Source: an uncultured Barnesiella sp.
GTDB lineage: Bacteria; Bacteroidota; Bacteroidia; Bacteroidales; Barnesiellaceae_A
DNA length: 64,000 bases
Direction of reading: 5' to 3'
Assembly: GCA_944321085.1 (NCBI GenBank)
Contig: CALUJY010000003.1
Coordinates: 172,540 to 236,539, forward strand
The notes beneath the pieces were generated by a model that saw only the letters and a list, made by a program, of their open reading frames with translations, did not search any database and had not been told where the DNA came from. Every line of letters begins with the position of its first letter. The stretch's first letter is position 1. Position numbers and translations under genes: made by a program. Below, piece by piece: positions 1-9,900 of the stretch.

Positions 1-1242
1 GGTGCCGTGGTCGGTAGTGAGGATGACCTTGTAGCCGCTCTCGGCGATTTTCTTGAACAGGTCGAGAGCCGACGAGTGCCTGAACCACGACTCGGTAAGC
101 GAGCGATATGCTGCTTCGCTCGACGCTAGTTCGCGTATCATCTTCGACTCGGTGCGGGCATGCGATAGCATATCTATAAAGTTTAGTACACACACGTTGA
201 GCGGTTTGTTGGTCAATGTGCCGAAGTTGCTCAACACCTTTTCTCCAAAAGAGTTTTCGTTGATTTTGGTGTATGAGAAAGGATATGACTTGCGGAACCG
301 TTCTATCTGTGTCTTTATGAGAGGCGCTTCGTTGAGGTTTTTGCCTTCCTCTTCCTCTTCATCGACCCATAAGTCGGGAAACATCTCGGCTATTTTATTA
401 GGCATCAATCCCGAGAAGATGGCGTTGCGGGCATATTGCGTTGCTGTGGGGAGTATGCTGAAATAGAGTTCCTCTTCGAACGTGAAGTAGTTGCTTATGA
501 TGGGGAGGATGACACGCCACTGGTCGAGCCGGAAGTTGTCGATAAGCACGAAAAAGATTTTTTCACCGTTATCGAGGAGTGGGAAAACTTTCTTCTTGAA
601 TATTTCGTGGCTCATCAGCGGGTGGTCGTCGGTGGTAATCCAACGTTCGTAGTTTTTCTTTACGAACTTGGCGAAAGCGGCGTTGGCTTCTATTTTCTGC
701 ATTTTTAGCAGGTCTTCCATATTGGTCTCGGCATGCGACAGTTCGAGTTCCCAATGTACGAGTTTGCGGTACACCTCCATCCACTCTTCGCAAGAGTCCG
801 ATTGGGATATGAGGCTACCTATATGGTTGAATTCCTGCTGGTAGTTGCTGGTGGTTTCTCCCGATATGATTTCGCGGCTATGCAGATTTTTCTTGATAGA
901 GAGGAATATTTGGTTGGGGTTGACGGGCTTTATAAGATAGTCGGCTATTTTGTTCCCGATGGCCTGATTCATGATGTTTTCCTCTTCGCTTTTGGTAATC
1001 ATGATAACGGGGATGTCGGGACGTACCTCTTTGATGCGGACGAGAGTTTCAAGGCCGCTCAACCCGGGCATGTTTTCGTCGAGGATAATGAGGTCGAAGT
1101 CGTTGTTTTCGCATGCTTCGAGGGCGTCAACGCCGTTCGATACCGTAACCAGTTCGTAGCCTTTTTGCGTGAGGAACATGATATGCGGCTTCAAGAGATC
1201 TATCTCGTCATCTGCCCACAGGATAGTAGGGTTCTTCATCAT
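1..1242 (-). CDS. porX: PorX-type response regulator with PglZ/phosphatase-like domain (5' part; runs off left edge)
   Basis: About 414 residues are visible on the minus strand and the 3' end lies outside the window. The N-terminus reads MMKNPTILWADDE, an acidic pocket of a CheY-type receiver. The phosphorylatable Asp lies in the segment LIILDENMPG and the conserved Lys in YLIKPVNP. The visible end, TTDHGT, is a metal-binding motif of the alkaline-phosphatase/PglZ fold. A receiver fused to a PglZ domain is the architecture of PorX, the response regulator that controls the type IX secretion system with PorY in Porphyromonas. PorX is about 520 residues there, so roughly 100 are missing here. 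Translation can start at either of two adjacent ATGs (1242 or 1239). It overlaps the 3' end of porW by about 35 bp, which implies coupled translation. PorX homologues also occur in Bacteroidota without a full T9SS, so the family alone does not prove secretion. Confidence 0.9.
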   Translation of the reverse strand, partial: MMKNPTILWADDEIDLLKPHIMFLTQKGYELVTVSNGVDALEACENNDFDLIILDENMPGLSGLETLVRIKEVRPDIPVIMITKSEEENIMNQAIGNKIADYLIKPVNPNQIFLSIKKNLHSREIISGETTSNYQQEFNHIGSLISQSDSCEEWMEVYRKLVHWELELSHAETNMEDLLKMQKIEANAAFAKFVKKNYERWITTDDHPLMSHEIFKKKVFPLLDNGEKIFFVLIDNFRLDQWRVILPIISNYFTFEEELYFSILPTATQYARNAIFSGLMPNKIAEMFPDLWVDEEEEEGKNLNEAPLIKTQIERFRKSYPFSYTKINENSFGEKVLSNFGTLTNKPLNVCVLNFIDMLSHARTESKMIRELASSEAAYRSLTESWFRHSSALDLFKKIAESGYKVILTTDHGT

Positions 1243-4000
1243 TTTCTGGGTTGTAGTAGTTGTCAAAAAAGTCGAAGTACTCTTCGAAAGTGCGACCTTG
1301 GAGAAGCAGGTCGAAGTTGTGCGTACTTATCATGACGGGTCTTACTCCATCGGGTATGACAAACTCCGGGTCGTCGGTCATCACTTTGCGGTAGTGTACC
1401 AACTCGTCAAAGTTATTAAATCCTTTGACAACGAGAATAGATATTTCGTTAAATGTCATTATTTCGAGGTCGAAATCTTTGACAAGGAAGTTCGTGAAAT
1501 CGAATTTGGCGACGTTAAACAGTAATTGGTTGCCCGAGACGCTGTCGGTGGCATATACCAGCAGGAAGTTGTGCGGCTCGTCGAGAGCCAACGTAAAGGT
1601 GGCTGCCGAGTCGGCGGCGAGGGCTGTCGAGTCGTTCCCGAGGCGGGTTTTCCATATCATGCCCCGCACGTTGCCTCCGGCTACGGTACGTCCGCGGGCT
1701 ATACCTTTGAGTACGTTGCCGGCATAGTCGCTTACGTCGGCCTGCGGATATTTGGAGAGCAGCTCCTGTACCAATTCCTTGAATTGGTCGAACTCTTTGT
1801 CGCCGATGTATGCCATAGCGTTGACAAACATAAACTTGTGCATGATGTCGGAGAGCGGATAATGTTCTTGCATGTACCGATAGTTGGCATGCACGATGTC
1901 GTTGCGGTTGTCGAGGTATGCGGCGTAGGTCTGTTGGTATATAGAGTCTTGCACGGCGCCCATGCTGCGCAGCTTGTCTAAGTAGTGCGGGTCTTCCATG
2001 GCCTGTGCATATTCGCTCTCGGGGAAGGTCGTGCGTATCTTCGAACGGTATATCTCGGCTTGCGATGTCTCGTTGTTGCGCATGTGCATGAGGTAGCGGT
2101 TGTAGTAGGTGTCGAGGCGATATGGATTATCGGGGTAGCGACGTTCCAGCTCGTCGAAGGTTTCCGAGGCGGCTTGGTAGTCTTCGAGGTTGTTTTTCAG
2201 AATGATGCCCATGTTATATAGTCCCTCGGCTACGATTTCGTTCGACACGGTGAGTTCTTCGGGTGTGAGCGGTATCTGTTTGAGGTAGAACTCTATTTGG
2301 TGCGGGTCGTTTTCGGCAGCGAGCTTTGCGCTGTCTTCGGGCAGTTCGGTATCGGTGTATGTCGAGTCGTTTTCCTCATCGTCGTAGTTTACGCCGTTGT
2401 TTTCGGCGAAATCGGCGGCCGAGAAGCCCGATTTATTGCGTCGCCGCCAATCGTCTTCGAGTTTGCGCGAGCCCCATTTTTTCTGGAACTCCGATTTACC
2501 AGCGTTGATGAGGGTCTGGTTATAAAAATACCACGACCCGTCGGTATTGAGAACGTTGGTGGTAGGTTGGTTGGCATTTCCGCCCAAGAGGTTGCTTATA
2601 CCTTCGTTTTGAGCAAGATACTCTTCGCGGCGGCGTTCTTCCTCTTCTTTTTTCTCTTGTTCGATAAGGGCGTCGATGATTTTCTGTATGCAGGCGTTAC
2701 GCTCCTCTTCGCTCATGGCGGCGAGAGTTTGCAAGCTGTCTTGCAGCTCGACGTTTTGGGCATATACGACAAGTTTGTCGAGGACTTCCGAACGTTTCGA
2801 CAGTAGTTTGTAGTCGGGATAGTCGTCGCTGAGTAGCGGAAGAGCTTCGGAGTAGCAAGGTTGGGCGTCGACATATTCGCGTCGGCCGAAGAGGAGGTTA
2901 CCGAGTGTAATTTGGCACACGGCTTTCTCTATGCCGTTGCGGGTGCTTTTGGCTACGGCCGTGTTGTAATTGGCTATGGCCTGTACCGTATCTTTGCGTG
3001 AGAGGTATAGATTACCTATGGCGTAATATATTTGGTCGTGATAGTCTTTGTTGACGTCTCGTCGGGTCATTTTTTTGAGCGAAGCCACCTCTTTCTCTAT
3101 GTCACTGCCGGTAAATACCTCGCTCATCTTGATGCGTGCATTGAACTGTGTACGGTAAGGCGGATTCATCGAAATGACCTTCTTGAAGGCAGTATATGCC
3201 TCTTGCGGCTTCTTGTCGAGGGTGTATAATTGTCCCAGCAAGAACGTCATGCGTGCACGTTGTTGCTTGCTGCGTTCGCTCTTGATAGCGGTTTGAAGGA
3301 AGGGTATGGCCTCGCGATATTTTTTGTTGTGGATGAGGTAGTCGGCATTGACCGAAGCAAACTCGCCTTGCAACGAAGGGGGTAGGCTATCGTTGTTGGC
3401 TTTGTATAATACATCTTCGGCTTCATATATCCAATCGAGGGCAATGTAGCTGCGGGCTTGCCACAGCCTTGCCTCGGCAGCCACTTTGGGCAGCCACGTA
3501 AAGTGTTGCGATACGTACATAAACGTGGCGGCGGCGCTTAGGAAATCACCTTTCTGATATTGAGCCTTACCCATGAGCATCCATGCATTGTGTATGAACG
3601 GATTGTACTCTTCGCGTTGCATGAAAGCCTTGTAGTCGGCGTTGTTGCGTTTGTTCTGGTTGCGTTTGGGTTTGCTTTTGATACTGTGGTTTTGTATCGC
3701 TTTCTGGCACTTCTCTATCGTGCGGTCGAAAGAGCCTTGTGGTTGCGGGTCTTTGGGATTGTTGTATGCTTCGGCAGGATTGAGGTAGAGAATATCGGTG
3801 AAGTTGTCTTCATACTTCTCTTGTTGTACTTTCAGTTGCTCTTTATAGTTCTCAATGCCGTTGAAATAGACGTTATACCGTGTGGTGAACGAATGGTAGA
3901 AGCGGCTCCAACCTGTGTTCTTGTTGTTGGAGCAACTTGCCAGCAACCCTGCCGCTATGATAAGCAAGGGAGCGAGACGGTATATTTTGCGCAGTTCCAT
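1208..4000 (-). CDS. porW: T9SS-associated TPR lipoprotein PorW/SprE
   Basis: Encodes 930 residues. The start is placed at the ATG at 4000, because the sequence then opens with a lipoprotein signal (a basic MELRK, a hydrophobic stretch, then LLASC as lipobox); the open frame upstream to 4192 has no signal-like sequence. Shortly after the Cys comes the segment WSRFYHSFTTRYNVYFNG, which I recognise as the hallmark of the SprE/PorW family. The rest is a long run of TPR-like helices, interrupted near the middle by a charged Glu/Arg-rich stretch. SprE (Flavobacterium) and PorW (Porphyromonas) are needed for T9SS secretion and link outer- and inner-membrane parts of the machine. It lies 28 bp after the ABC permease and overlaps porX, so it is probably the fourth gene of an aroA-led operon. 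Non-secreting relatives retain similar TPR lipoproteins, so function rests partly on context. Confidence 0.85.
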   Translation of the reverse strand: MELRKIYRLAPLLIIAAGLLASCSNNKNTGWSRFYHSFTTRYNVYFNGIENYKEQLKVQQEKYEDNFTDILYLNPAEAYNNPKDPQPQGSFDRTIEKCQKAIQNHSIKSKPKRNQNKRNNADYKAFMQREEYNPFIHNAWMLMGKAQYQKGDFLSAAATFMYVSQHFTWLPKVAAEARLWQARSYIALDWIYEAEDVLYKANNDSLPPSLQGEFASVNADYLIHNKKYREAIPFLQTAIKSERSKQQRARMTFLLGQLYTLDKKPQEAYTAFKKVISMNPPYRTQFNARIKMSEVFTGSDIEKEVASLKKMTRRDVNKDYHDQIYYAIGNLYLSRKDTVQAIANYNTAVAKSTRNGIEKAVCQITLGNLLFGRREYVDAQPCYSEALPLLSDDYPDYKLLSKRSEVLDKLVVYAQNVELQDSLQTLAAMSEEERNACIQKIIDALIEQEKKEEEERRREEYLAQNEGISNLLGGNANQPTTNVLNTDGSWYFYNQTLINAGKSEFQKKWGSRKLEDDWRRRNKSGFSAADFAENNGVNYDDEENDSTYTDTELPEDSAKLAAENDPHQIEFYLKQIPLTPEELTVSNEIVAEGLYNMGIILKNNLEDYQAASETFDELERRYPDNPYRLDTYYNRYLMHMRNNETSQAEIYRSKIRTTFPESEYAQAMEDPHYLDKLRSMGAVQDSIYQQTYAAYLDNRNDIVHANYRYMQEHYPLSDIMHKFMFVNAMAYIGDKEFDQFKELVQELLSKYPQADVSDYAGNVLKGIARGRTVAGGNVRGMIWKTRLGNDSTALAADSAATFTLALDEPHNFLLVYATDSVSGNQLLFNVAKFDFTNFLVKDFDLEIMTFNEISILVVKGFNNFDELVHYRKVMTDDPEFVIPDGVRPVMISTHNFDLLLQGRTFEEYFDFFDNYYNPENDEEPYYPVGR

Positions 4001-4028
4001 TCTTATATAAAACGGCGGGTATGTGTGT

Positions 4029-4868
4029 TTATTGTTCTGCTGCTTTGCGAAGCCGTTTTTTGCGTTGACCGGCTGCCATGCGGTTGCATATCTTAGCGAC
4101 GGCATATACCACGACAAGGGTAAACACGATGCTTGCCCCGGTGGGGACATTGATAAAGGTGGATATAACCAGCCCCGCGACGCCGCAGACAAAGCTGATG
4201 AGCATAGAGAGGAACATCATCTGTTTATATCGCGAGCAGAACAATTCGGCAATCATTTGCGGCAACGAGAGGATAGAGATGAGCAGCATGATGCCTATCA
4301 GTCTGATGGATAACACTACGTCGATGGCTATGAAAAATGTCATGCAGGCGTTGATGGTTGTGACACGGATACCTTGTGTGCGGGCAAAATCGCTGTCGAA
4401 CGCGGCATAGAGAATGGGGCGGTAGAATAGTAGCACAAATAACAACAAGAGAGCGGCAAAGAGCGTGAATATAAGGATGTCGGTGCTTGTGATGGTGAGA
4501 ATGTTGCCGAACAGAAATTCCGATAGCCCCGGTGTATAGCCCGGTGTAAGGAAGATGAAAATGATGCCTATGGCCATGCCCAATGCCCAGAAAACGGCTA
4601 TTGCCGAGTCTTCGCGTACCTGTTTGCCCCGAGCCAGCCATTCTACCCCGAATGCCGAGAGGATGGCGAAAACCAAGGCCGAGAGCGTGGGATTTATTCC
4701 CATGTAATAACCTATTCCTAATCCGCCGAATGAGGCGTGTGTGATGCCTCCGGTAATGAATACCATGCGTCGTGTCACGATGTATGTGCCTATGATGGCA
4801 CCCGTCACCGAGATGAGCAGTATGCCCCATAGGGCGTTTTGGAAAAATGCGTATTGCAGTATGTCCAT
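4029..4868 (-). CDS. Metal ABC transporter permease (ZnuB/TroC family)
   Basis: Encodes 279 residues, normal for the ABC-3 family of zinc/manganese/iron permeases. The N-terminus (MDILQYAFFQNALWGILLIS) and the segment ITHASFGGLGIGYY near residue 40 are typical of ZnuB/TroC/MntB proteins, and about eight hydrophobic helices can be counted. The protein would form the inner-membrane channel of a metal importer. No ATPase (ZnuC) or substrate-binding protein lies next to it, so partners must be encoded elsewhere and the metal cannot be assigned. It starts 3 bp after the upstream small gene and ends 28 bp before porW, which supports one operon. Confidence 0.9.
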   Translation of the reverse strand: MDILQYAFFQNALWGILLISVTGAIIGTYIVTRRMVFITGGITHASFGGLGIGYYMGINPTLSALVFAILSAFGVEWLARGKQVREDSAIAVFWALGMAIGIIFIFLTPGYTPGLSEFLFGNILTITSTDILIFTLFAALLLLFVLLFYRPILYAAFDSDFARTQGIRVTTINACMTFFIAIDVVLSIRLIGIMLLISILSLPQMIAELFCSRYKQMMFLSMLISFVCGVAGLVISTFINVPTGASIVFTLVVVYAVAKICNRMAAGQRKKRLRKAAEQ

Positions 4869-4871
4869 GAT

Positions 4872-5297
4872 TTACTTTCGCTTTTTGTCTTTTTCGTTGC
4901 GCAGCTCGCTTACTACGAGCAGCACTTCGTCTTTTATTTCGTCGGGCAGCTCTATCCCTCGCAGTTGCAGGCTGCGTGTCCAGCCCGGCACATCGGCGCT
5001 CTGCATGGTGTAGAAAATCTCCCTGAATGTTTCGGTTTGAGTCTCGTTATAGCCATTTGACGGAATGCCGCGCCAACGGTCTAACTCTTCGTCGTCGTAG
5101 TAGATTATTTCGCGGCTTGCCGCGGCAAGCAGACTATCGCGCTCACATACGGCATGTTGACCGCAGCATTCGCCCTTGTCGCGGTCGGTATCGGCTGTCG
5201 ATTGCGGCCGCCGGCTTTGGGTACGGGGGCGGTATATGGCATATAAGACAATGCCCGTGAGCAGCAGTGTGGTGCATATAACGAGTAGCAGTGTCAT
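4872..5297 (-). CDS. Small conserved membrane-anchored Cys-rich protein of unknown function
   Basis: Encodes 141 residues from the ATG at 5297, which overlaps the aroA stop as ATGA; the frame continues further upstream, but only inside aroA. One hydrophobic N-terminal helix (MTLLLVICTTLLLTGIVLYA) precedes a basic linker. Then comes a Cys cluster, ECCGQHAVCERD, and an acidic, well-folded-looking C-terminal half containing EIIYYDDEELDRWRG. I recall this small gene sitting between aroA and the ABC permease in other Bacteroidales, but know no demonstrated function. The three cysteines and a His within eight residues could bind a metal or take part in redox chemistry; that is inference only. Confidence 0.75.
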   Translation of the reverse strand: MTLLLVICTTLLLTGIVLYAIYRPRTQSRRPQSTADTDRDKGECCGQHAVCERDSLLAAASREIIYYDDEELDRWRGIPSNGYNETQTETFREIFYTMQSADVPGWTRSLQLRGIELPDEIKDEVLLVVSELRNEKDKKRK

Positions 5298-6541
5298 GTC
5301 GTAGCCTCCTCTTTGTCGGGTTGGGGCGTAATGGAAAATCCTGCCCGAAGCAGGTCGTCCCAGAAGTGCGGGTATGATTTGGCAACCACACAAGGTGTCT
5401 CTATCGATATGTTGCCTGTTACAAGGGCTGCGGGGGCAAAAGCCATCGCCATGCGGTGGTCGCTGTGAGGGTCTATGCAAGGTATCGTTTGCGACGGAGT
5501 GGTGCGGTTGCCTGTCCATGCCACGGTACCGCTCTTGGGAGAAGTAAATACGAAGCCTAACTTTTTCGCTTCGCCGGTCAGTACAGCTATGCGGTCACAC
5601 TCTTTGAGCGGTAAGTTGTCGAGACCCGTAAGGCGGAAGGGAATCCCCTGCAAGGCACAGGCGATGGCTATCGTCGGCGCAATATCGGGGGTATCGGCAA
5701 GGTGGGCGGTAAAATCTTTTACTGCGACAGGACAGGGCGATAGTGTTACTTCACCGTTGTCGTAGCGAGTCTCTACCCCGAGTTGTGAGAAGTATTGTGC
5801 CACACGGGCGTCGCCTTGCAGGCTGTCGTGTTGCAAGGTTGTCAGTGTCATGGGGGTGCGGCTTATGGCCACCGTTTCGTACCAATACGATGCTGCCGAC
5901 CAGTCGCCCTCTATCTCTATGGCTGCGGGGGTGTATCGTTGCGGGGCTACCTTGATGCTGTTGCCGCGGCAGGATACTGTTGCACCGAAGTGGCGCATGA
6001 GTTCTATTGTCATCTCTATGTAGGGGCGCGACACGATGTTGCCCATGATAGAGAGATGCAGACCTTCGTGCATGAGAGGAGCCGCGAGCTGCAATGCCGA
6101 TATGAATTGCGAGCTGATGTCGCCCTTGATGGCTATTGTACCCCCTCGTAACTGCCGTCCTCGTATGGATAACGGCGGAAAGCCTTCTCGGCTGCAATAG
6201 GTGATGGTCGCTCCGGCAGCTCGCAAGGCCTCCACCAAGACACCTATGGGGCGTTGTTGCATGCGCGGTGAACCGGTAAGTATGTGTTGTGTTCCCGGTG
6301 TGGAGGCGTAGTAAGCAGTCAGGAAGCGCATGGCGGTACCTGCATCGCCTATGTCTATGATATTGTCTGCGTTGCATATGGCGTGTTGCATTGCCGCAAT
6401 GTCGTCGCAAGCTGCATCGTCTGTTGTTTGCGGCATACCCGAGAGGGCTCGCAGCATGGTTATGCGGTTGGCTATGCTTTTAGAGGGGGGCAGCTCTATC
6501 CGGCACGGCTGTAACGTATGTGCGCCTATGCGGTATATCAT
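5294..6541 (-). CDS. aroA: 3-phosphoshikimate 1-carboxyvinyltransferase (EPSP synthase)
   Basis: Encodes 415 residues, near the usual 420-430. It joins phosphoenolpyruvate to shikimate-3-phosphate in the shikimate pathway. Family signatures are present: LPPSKSIANRITML near residue 18 (substrate-binding Lys-Ser), GDAGTAMRFL (family signature), NLPLKECDR and the C-terminal DHRMAMAFA. The start is the first ATG in frame and a TATTTTTG -7 element lies just upstream on the same strand. It leads the operon whose later genes are the metal permease, porW and porX. Confidence 0.95.
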   Translation of the reverse strand: MIYRIGAHTLQPCRIELPPSKSIANRITMLRALSGMPQTTDDAACDDIAAMQHAICNADNIIDIGDAGTAMRFLTAYYASTPGTQHILTGSPRMQQRPIGVLVEALRAAGATITYCSREGFPPLSIRGRQLRGGTIAIKGDISSQFISALQLAAPLMHEGLHLSIMGNIVSRPYIEMTIELMRHFGATVSCRGNSIKVAPQRYTPAAIEIEGDWSAASYWYETVAISRTPMTLTTLQHDSLQGDARVAQYFSQLGVETRYDNGEVTLSPCPVAVKDFTAHLADTPDIAPTIAIACALQGIPFRLTGLDNLPLKECDRIAVLTGEAKKLGFVFTSPKSGTVAWTGNRTTPSQTIPCIDPHSDHRMAMAFAPAALVTGNISIETPCVVAKSYPHFWDDLLRAGFSITPQPDKEEATT

Positions 6542-6562
6542 ATATATATCTATTTAGGGCAA

Positions 6563-6570
6563 CAAAAATA
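6563..6570 (-). promoter_or_regulatory. Predicted -7 element of the aroA operon
   Basis: Read on the minus strand this is TATTTTTG, matching the Bacteroidota consensus TAnnTTTG, 21 nt upstream of the aroA ATG. No clear -33 TTG is seen at the expected spacing, so confidence is moderate. Confidence 0.5.
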
Positions 6571-6739
6571 CGAAAAAAAGAGGTCTCCTGTTGTGGCACG
6601 GGTTCTAAAAAAGCGTAAACCATGATAGTGAAGGTATTTGGCATTGTTCCTCCTTTTTATCGGTGTCGTATAGAACGATTTAAGTAATCGGTATGTGGGG
6701 CAGGTTCTTGTCAGTGTCCCGGCTGTTTAACCGGTTATA

Positions 6740-6878
6740 ACTGCGGTGAGATACAAAAATGCAGCTGTGTCGAATGTGAAAAATCTTGCTGCGGTGAAGT
6801 ATAAATGCGGTTGTCGCCAAGTACAAAATTTTGTTGTGGCGAAGTGTAAAAATGTTGTTGCGGTCGAGTATAAAAAAA
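6740..6878. repeat. Six degenerate ~21-25 bp tandem units downstream of the 1500-aa gene
   Basis: Units begin near 6740, 6763, 6788, 6809, 6833 and 6857. They share a core close to gtTGcGGtgAAGTAtAAAAAT with several differences per copy. Spacing is 21-25 bp, so no single reading frame is kept. The array ends directly in the terminator hairpin of the minus-strand gene. There is no convincing gene in 6571-6949 apart from this array and the terminator. Confidence 0.65.
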
Positions 6879-6901
6879 CTCCCCGCCGGAGGGGCGGGGA
6901 G
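6872..6901 (-). terminator. Rho-independent terminator of the 1500-aa secreted-protein gene
   Basis: A perfect 9-bp G+C-only stem (6879-6887 with 6893-6901, 5-nt loop) is followed on the minus strand by seven T residues (6878-6872). It lies about 50 bp after the stop codon at 6950. Confidence 0.85.
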
Positions 6902-6949
6902 CGTCGCTTCGTTAGTTAGGGCGAAGCGTAAGGGAGAGCAAATTGCTCA

Positions 6950-9900
6950 TTACTTCACTTGTACTTTTGCAGAGGCTTTCTCGTCTACTTTCACAACATA
7001 TACACCGCGGTTTACAGGAACGTTGATGCTGTTGTCGGTAGCTTTGAGGCTGCGTAAGAGTTTACCATCGGCAGTGTAGATGCTTACCATGTGGCCTTCT
7101 ACGTTCTCAATCTTGATAGCTCCGTCTACGCCGTAAGCCTTCATGCCTAAGCTCTTCACGTCGGTAACACCAGAGGTGAATGTCTTGGTGTTCGACATGA
7201 GCGACTCACCTTCGTCGTAAACAACAGTCACATTGAATGTGAGCTCGCTGGCCGGAGTTTCTGACGTATAGTTGTAGGTATTCTCTGCGATAGGAGTATC
7301 GGTGAGCTTGCTACCGTTGAGATATACGTTGTAACCCATGAGCGTGATGTCAACAACCGACGATGCTTTGACATAAGACAAGTCGTCAATCATAAGAGCG
7401 AAGGCATCTATTGCATTGTAGTGGATAGCGAAGTACTTGGCATCCGCGGGTAATGTATAGGTGAATTGCTCCCAGCTTTGAGTTGTCTTCATTTCTGATG
7501 CCAATACCGTGAACGCGTCGCGGTCTTGCGTCGTGGTAGAGTAGAGAACCTCGAACGATTCGGGATATTGAGCATCGGCAATAGCTGCGTAGAACGAAAG
7601 TTCGGTGCCTCCTACAATCTCGGGTGAAATCAACCAGTCGTCATTTCCTGCTCCGCCACTGGGTACCGAAGCGAACGATATCAAGCACTTGTCGCCAGAG
7701 TAAGGCAAGAAGTTCGATGCTGCGATATTTGCTTCTGCGGGCGACCATACCATGAATGACATAGCTTCACTTGCGTGGGGGAATGAAACGCCAGACAGGC
7801 CATAAGTCTTTAAACCATCACCGTCGATGAGCGTGTATTCGCCGATTTGGTCGATGATAAATCCTTCATAGCTTTCCATGTCGTCTACTGTGGTTTCAGG
7901 AACCAGCAGAGGCTCGGACCATGTCAAGGTTACATTTTGCAACGAAGCATCGCAAGTACCTGTCAAGTCTGTGATTACGGGCAGGTCGGGTTGTGTAACG
8001 TGTAATGTAAGGCTCTTGACGTTGTCATCGGGATATTCATCGGTAGCTCCTTCGAGTACGGCCTCTACGGTAACTACAACCGATTTACCTATTTGCTCTA
8101 CATTGGGAGTATACGTGAACGATAAGGATGCTGTCTCGCCCTTGGCAATAGCTTCGGTTTGTTGTTGTGCTTCAACGAAAGCTCCGTCAACAGAGAGGTT
8201 TACTGTGAATGCGGCGGCTTCGCTACCCTTGTTGCTTACTTGGACATTGAATGTGCCTTCTTGGCCGGCAGCCAATTTGCTGGGACCTTCAAACTTGTTA
8301 ACCATGATGTTGTTGATCCATGATTTCTCTACGCGGATGTAGTCGATGAAGATGCAAGATGTTGCGGAAACAGTACCGCTGAGGTTGATGCATATCCACG
8401 GAGCATCTTGGTAAGCAGAGAGGTCAACTTCATACTCGGCCCAACCTTCACCATCAGAGAGGTTTTTGTTGAATACCTCGGTGTAGTTTACTTCGTCGGT
8501 CGAAACAGATACGCTGAGCGAACCTTCTTCCTCGTAGTGGAACATAGAGAAGTAGAGAACAGGAGCATCCAGTTGTGAAAGCGTCATCTTAGGAACTTGC
8601 AAGCTGGCTGTTCCGCCCGACCATCCGTAGTTATCGAAGATTCCGAACATACCGCCATCTTCCGATACTACATCTACACCAAACATTGAACCATCGGTGA
8701 GGATACCTGCTGTTACGAATCCATTCGATGAGATGAACCAAGGTTGTGTGGTTAATGTACCGCCGGCTAATGTCTCTTCGAACGGTGCGGCGTAGGGTGT
8801 TCCTAAAACTACGGTTTGACCTACAAGACTACTTTCTCCTCCGAGGTTAGATGCTGATACGGCATATGTATAGCCTGCCAAAGCAGTATCCTCTACGGGG
8901 TCGACAGTGTATGTAAATTCTGTGGTTTCATCAATAGCTACATACATTCCATCTTGGTCAACATAGTAAATGGTGTATGTTAATTCTGCCGGGTCGAAAT
9001 ATCCCTCACCTGCGCCACTCGTAGGAGCTGACCATGTGATGGTAGCACTCATATTGTCGGCAGTAGGTACGATTGCGAAGTCTTCAACAGGACCCGGAAC
9101 AGCGTAACCGCAGAAGCATGTTACGGTTGCATAATCGCCATTACCTGCGCTGTTGCTTGTGTAGATGACATAGCTGTTGTTGCCGTTGGCAGCTTCTCCG
9201 TCGAATGCCGAGCCTTCTGCGCCGGGAGCCAATGTCATATTGGCTATTTCGAGCGTGTCACCGCGTACAACGCGTACAGTAACATCTTCTGTAAGGTCGC
9301 CTTCGCCAAATGATTTTGTCGGGGCTTTGAAGTTGATTGTCACCGTGCTGGCACCTTTTTCGCCCGGTATGGTTTCGATGTCGGTTACAGCCTGAGGTGC
9401 ATCCAAAGAGGGACCGTCAACGATGCTGATGCTTTCAACATCGAGATAGAACATGTCTGCATCGGATATTGCGTGGATACCTACGTAGTATTTTCCATCG
9501 GCAGGAGCTTTGAAGTATGCAGTGAGATTCTCCATGCTGCCTGTTGTCAGGTCTGTTGCAGGTATGATAGTAGTCGTGTGGTCGGCCGGATCGAGAGATG
9601 AACCCAAGGTTACTTCTATTCTTTCGGCATAGCTTGTGCTATAAGCTCCGGCAACCAATGTCAGTTCATATACTTTATCGCCTGACATTTCAATGGGAGG
9701 AGTCATTGCATAGTCATCGGCATTGTTGGATGAGCTGTAAGTGTAACGGAGTACATTGGAGCTGAATTTCCATGTATTGTCATCATTGTTGTTATCGACG
9801 ATGGTGTACAGCAGAATGCTGCTTTCTGTGTCGAATGTCTGAGAATAAGGAATAGTGAGGGCGTCGCCATATTGTTTTCCTTCGCTATCGGCGCTCAAAC

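Noticed and set aside
1376..2806. Long plus-strand open frames opposite porW
   Set aside because: They are antisense shadows of a well-supported TPR lipoprotein gene and lack any domain signature.
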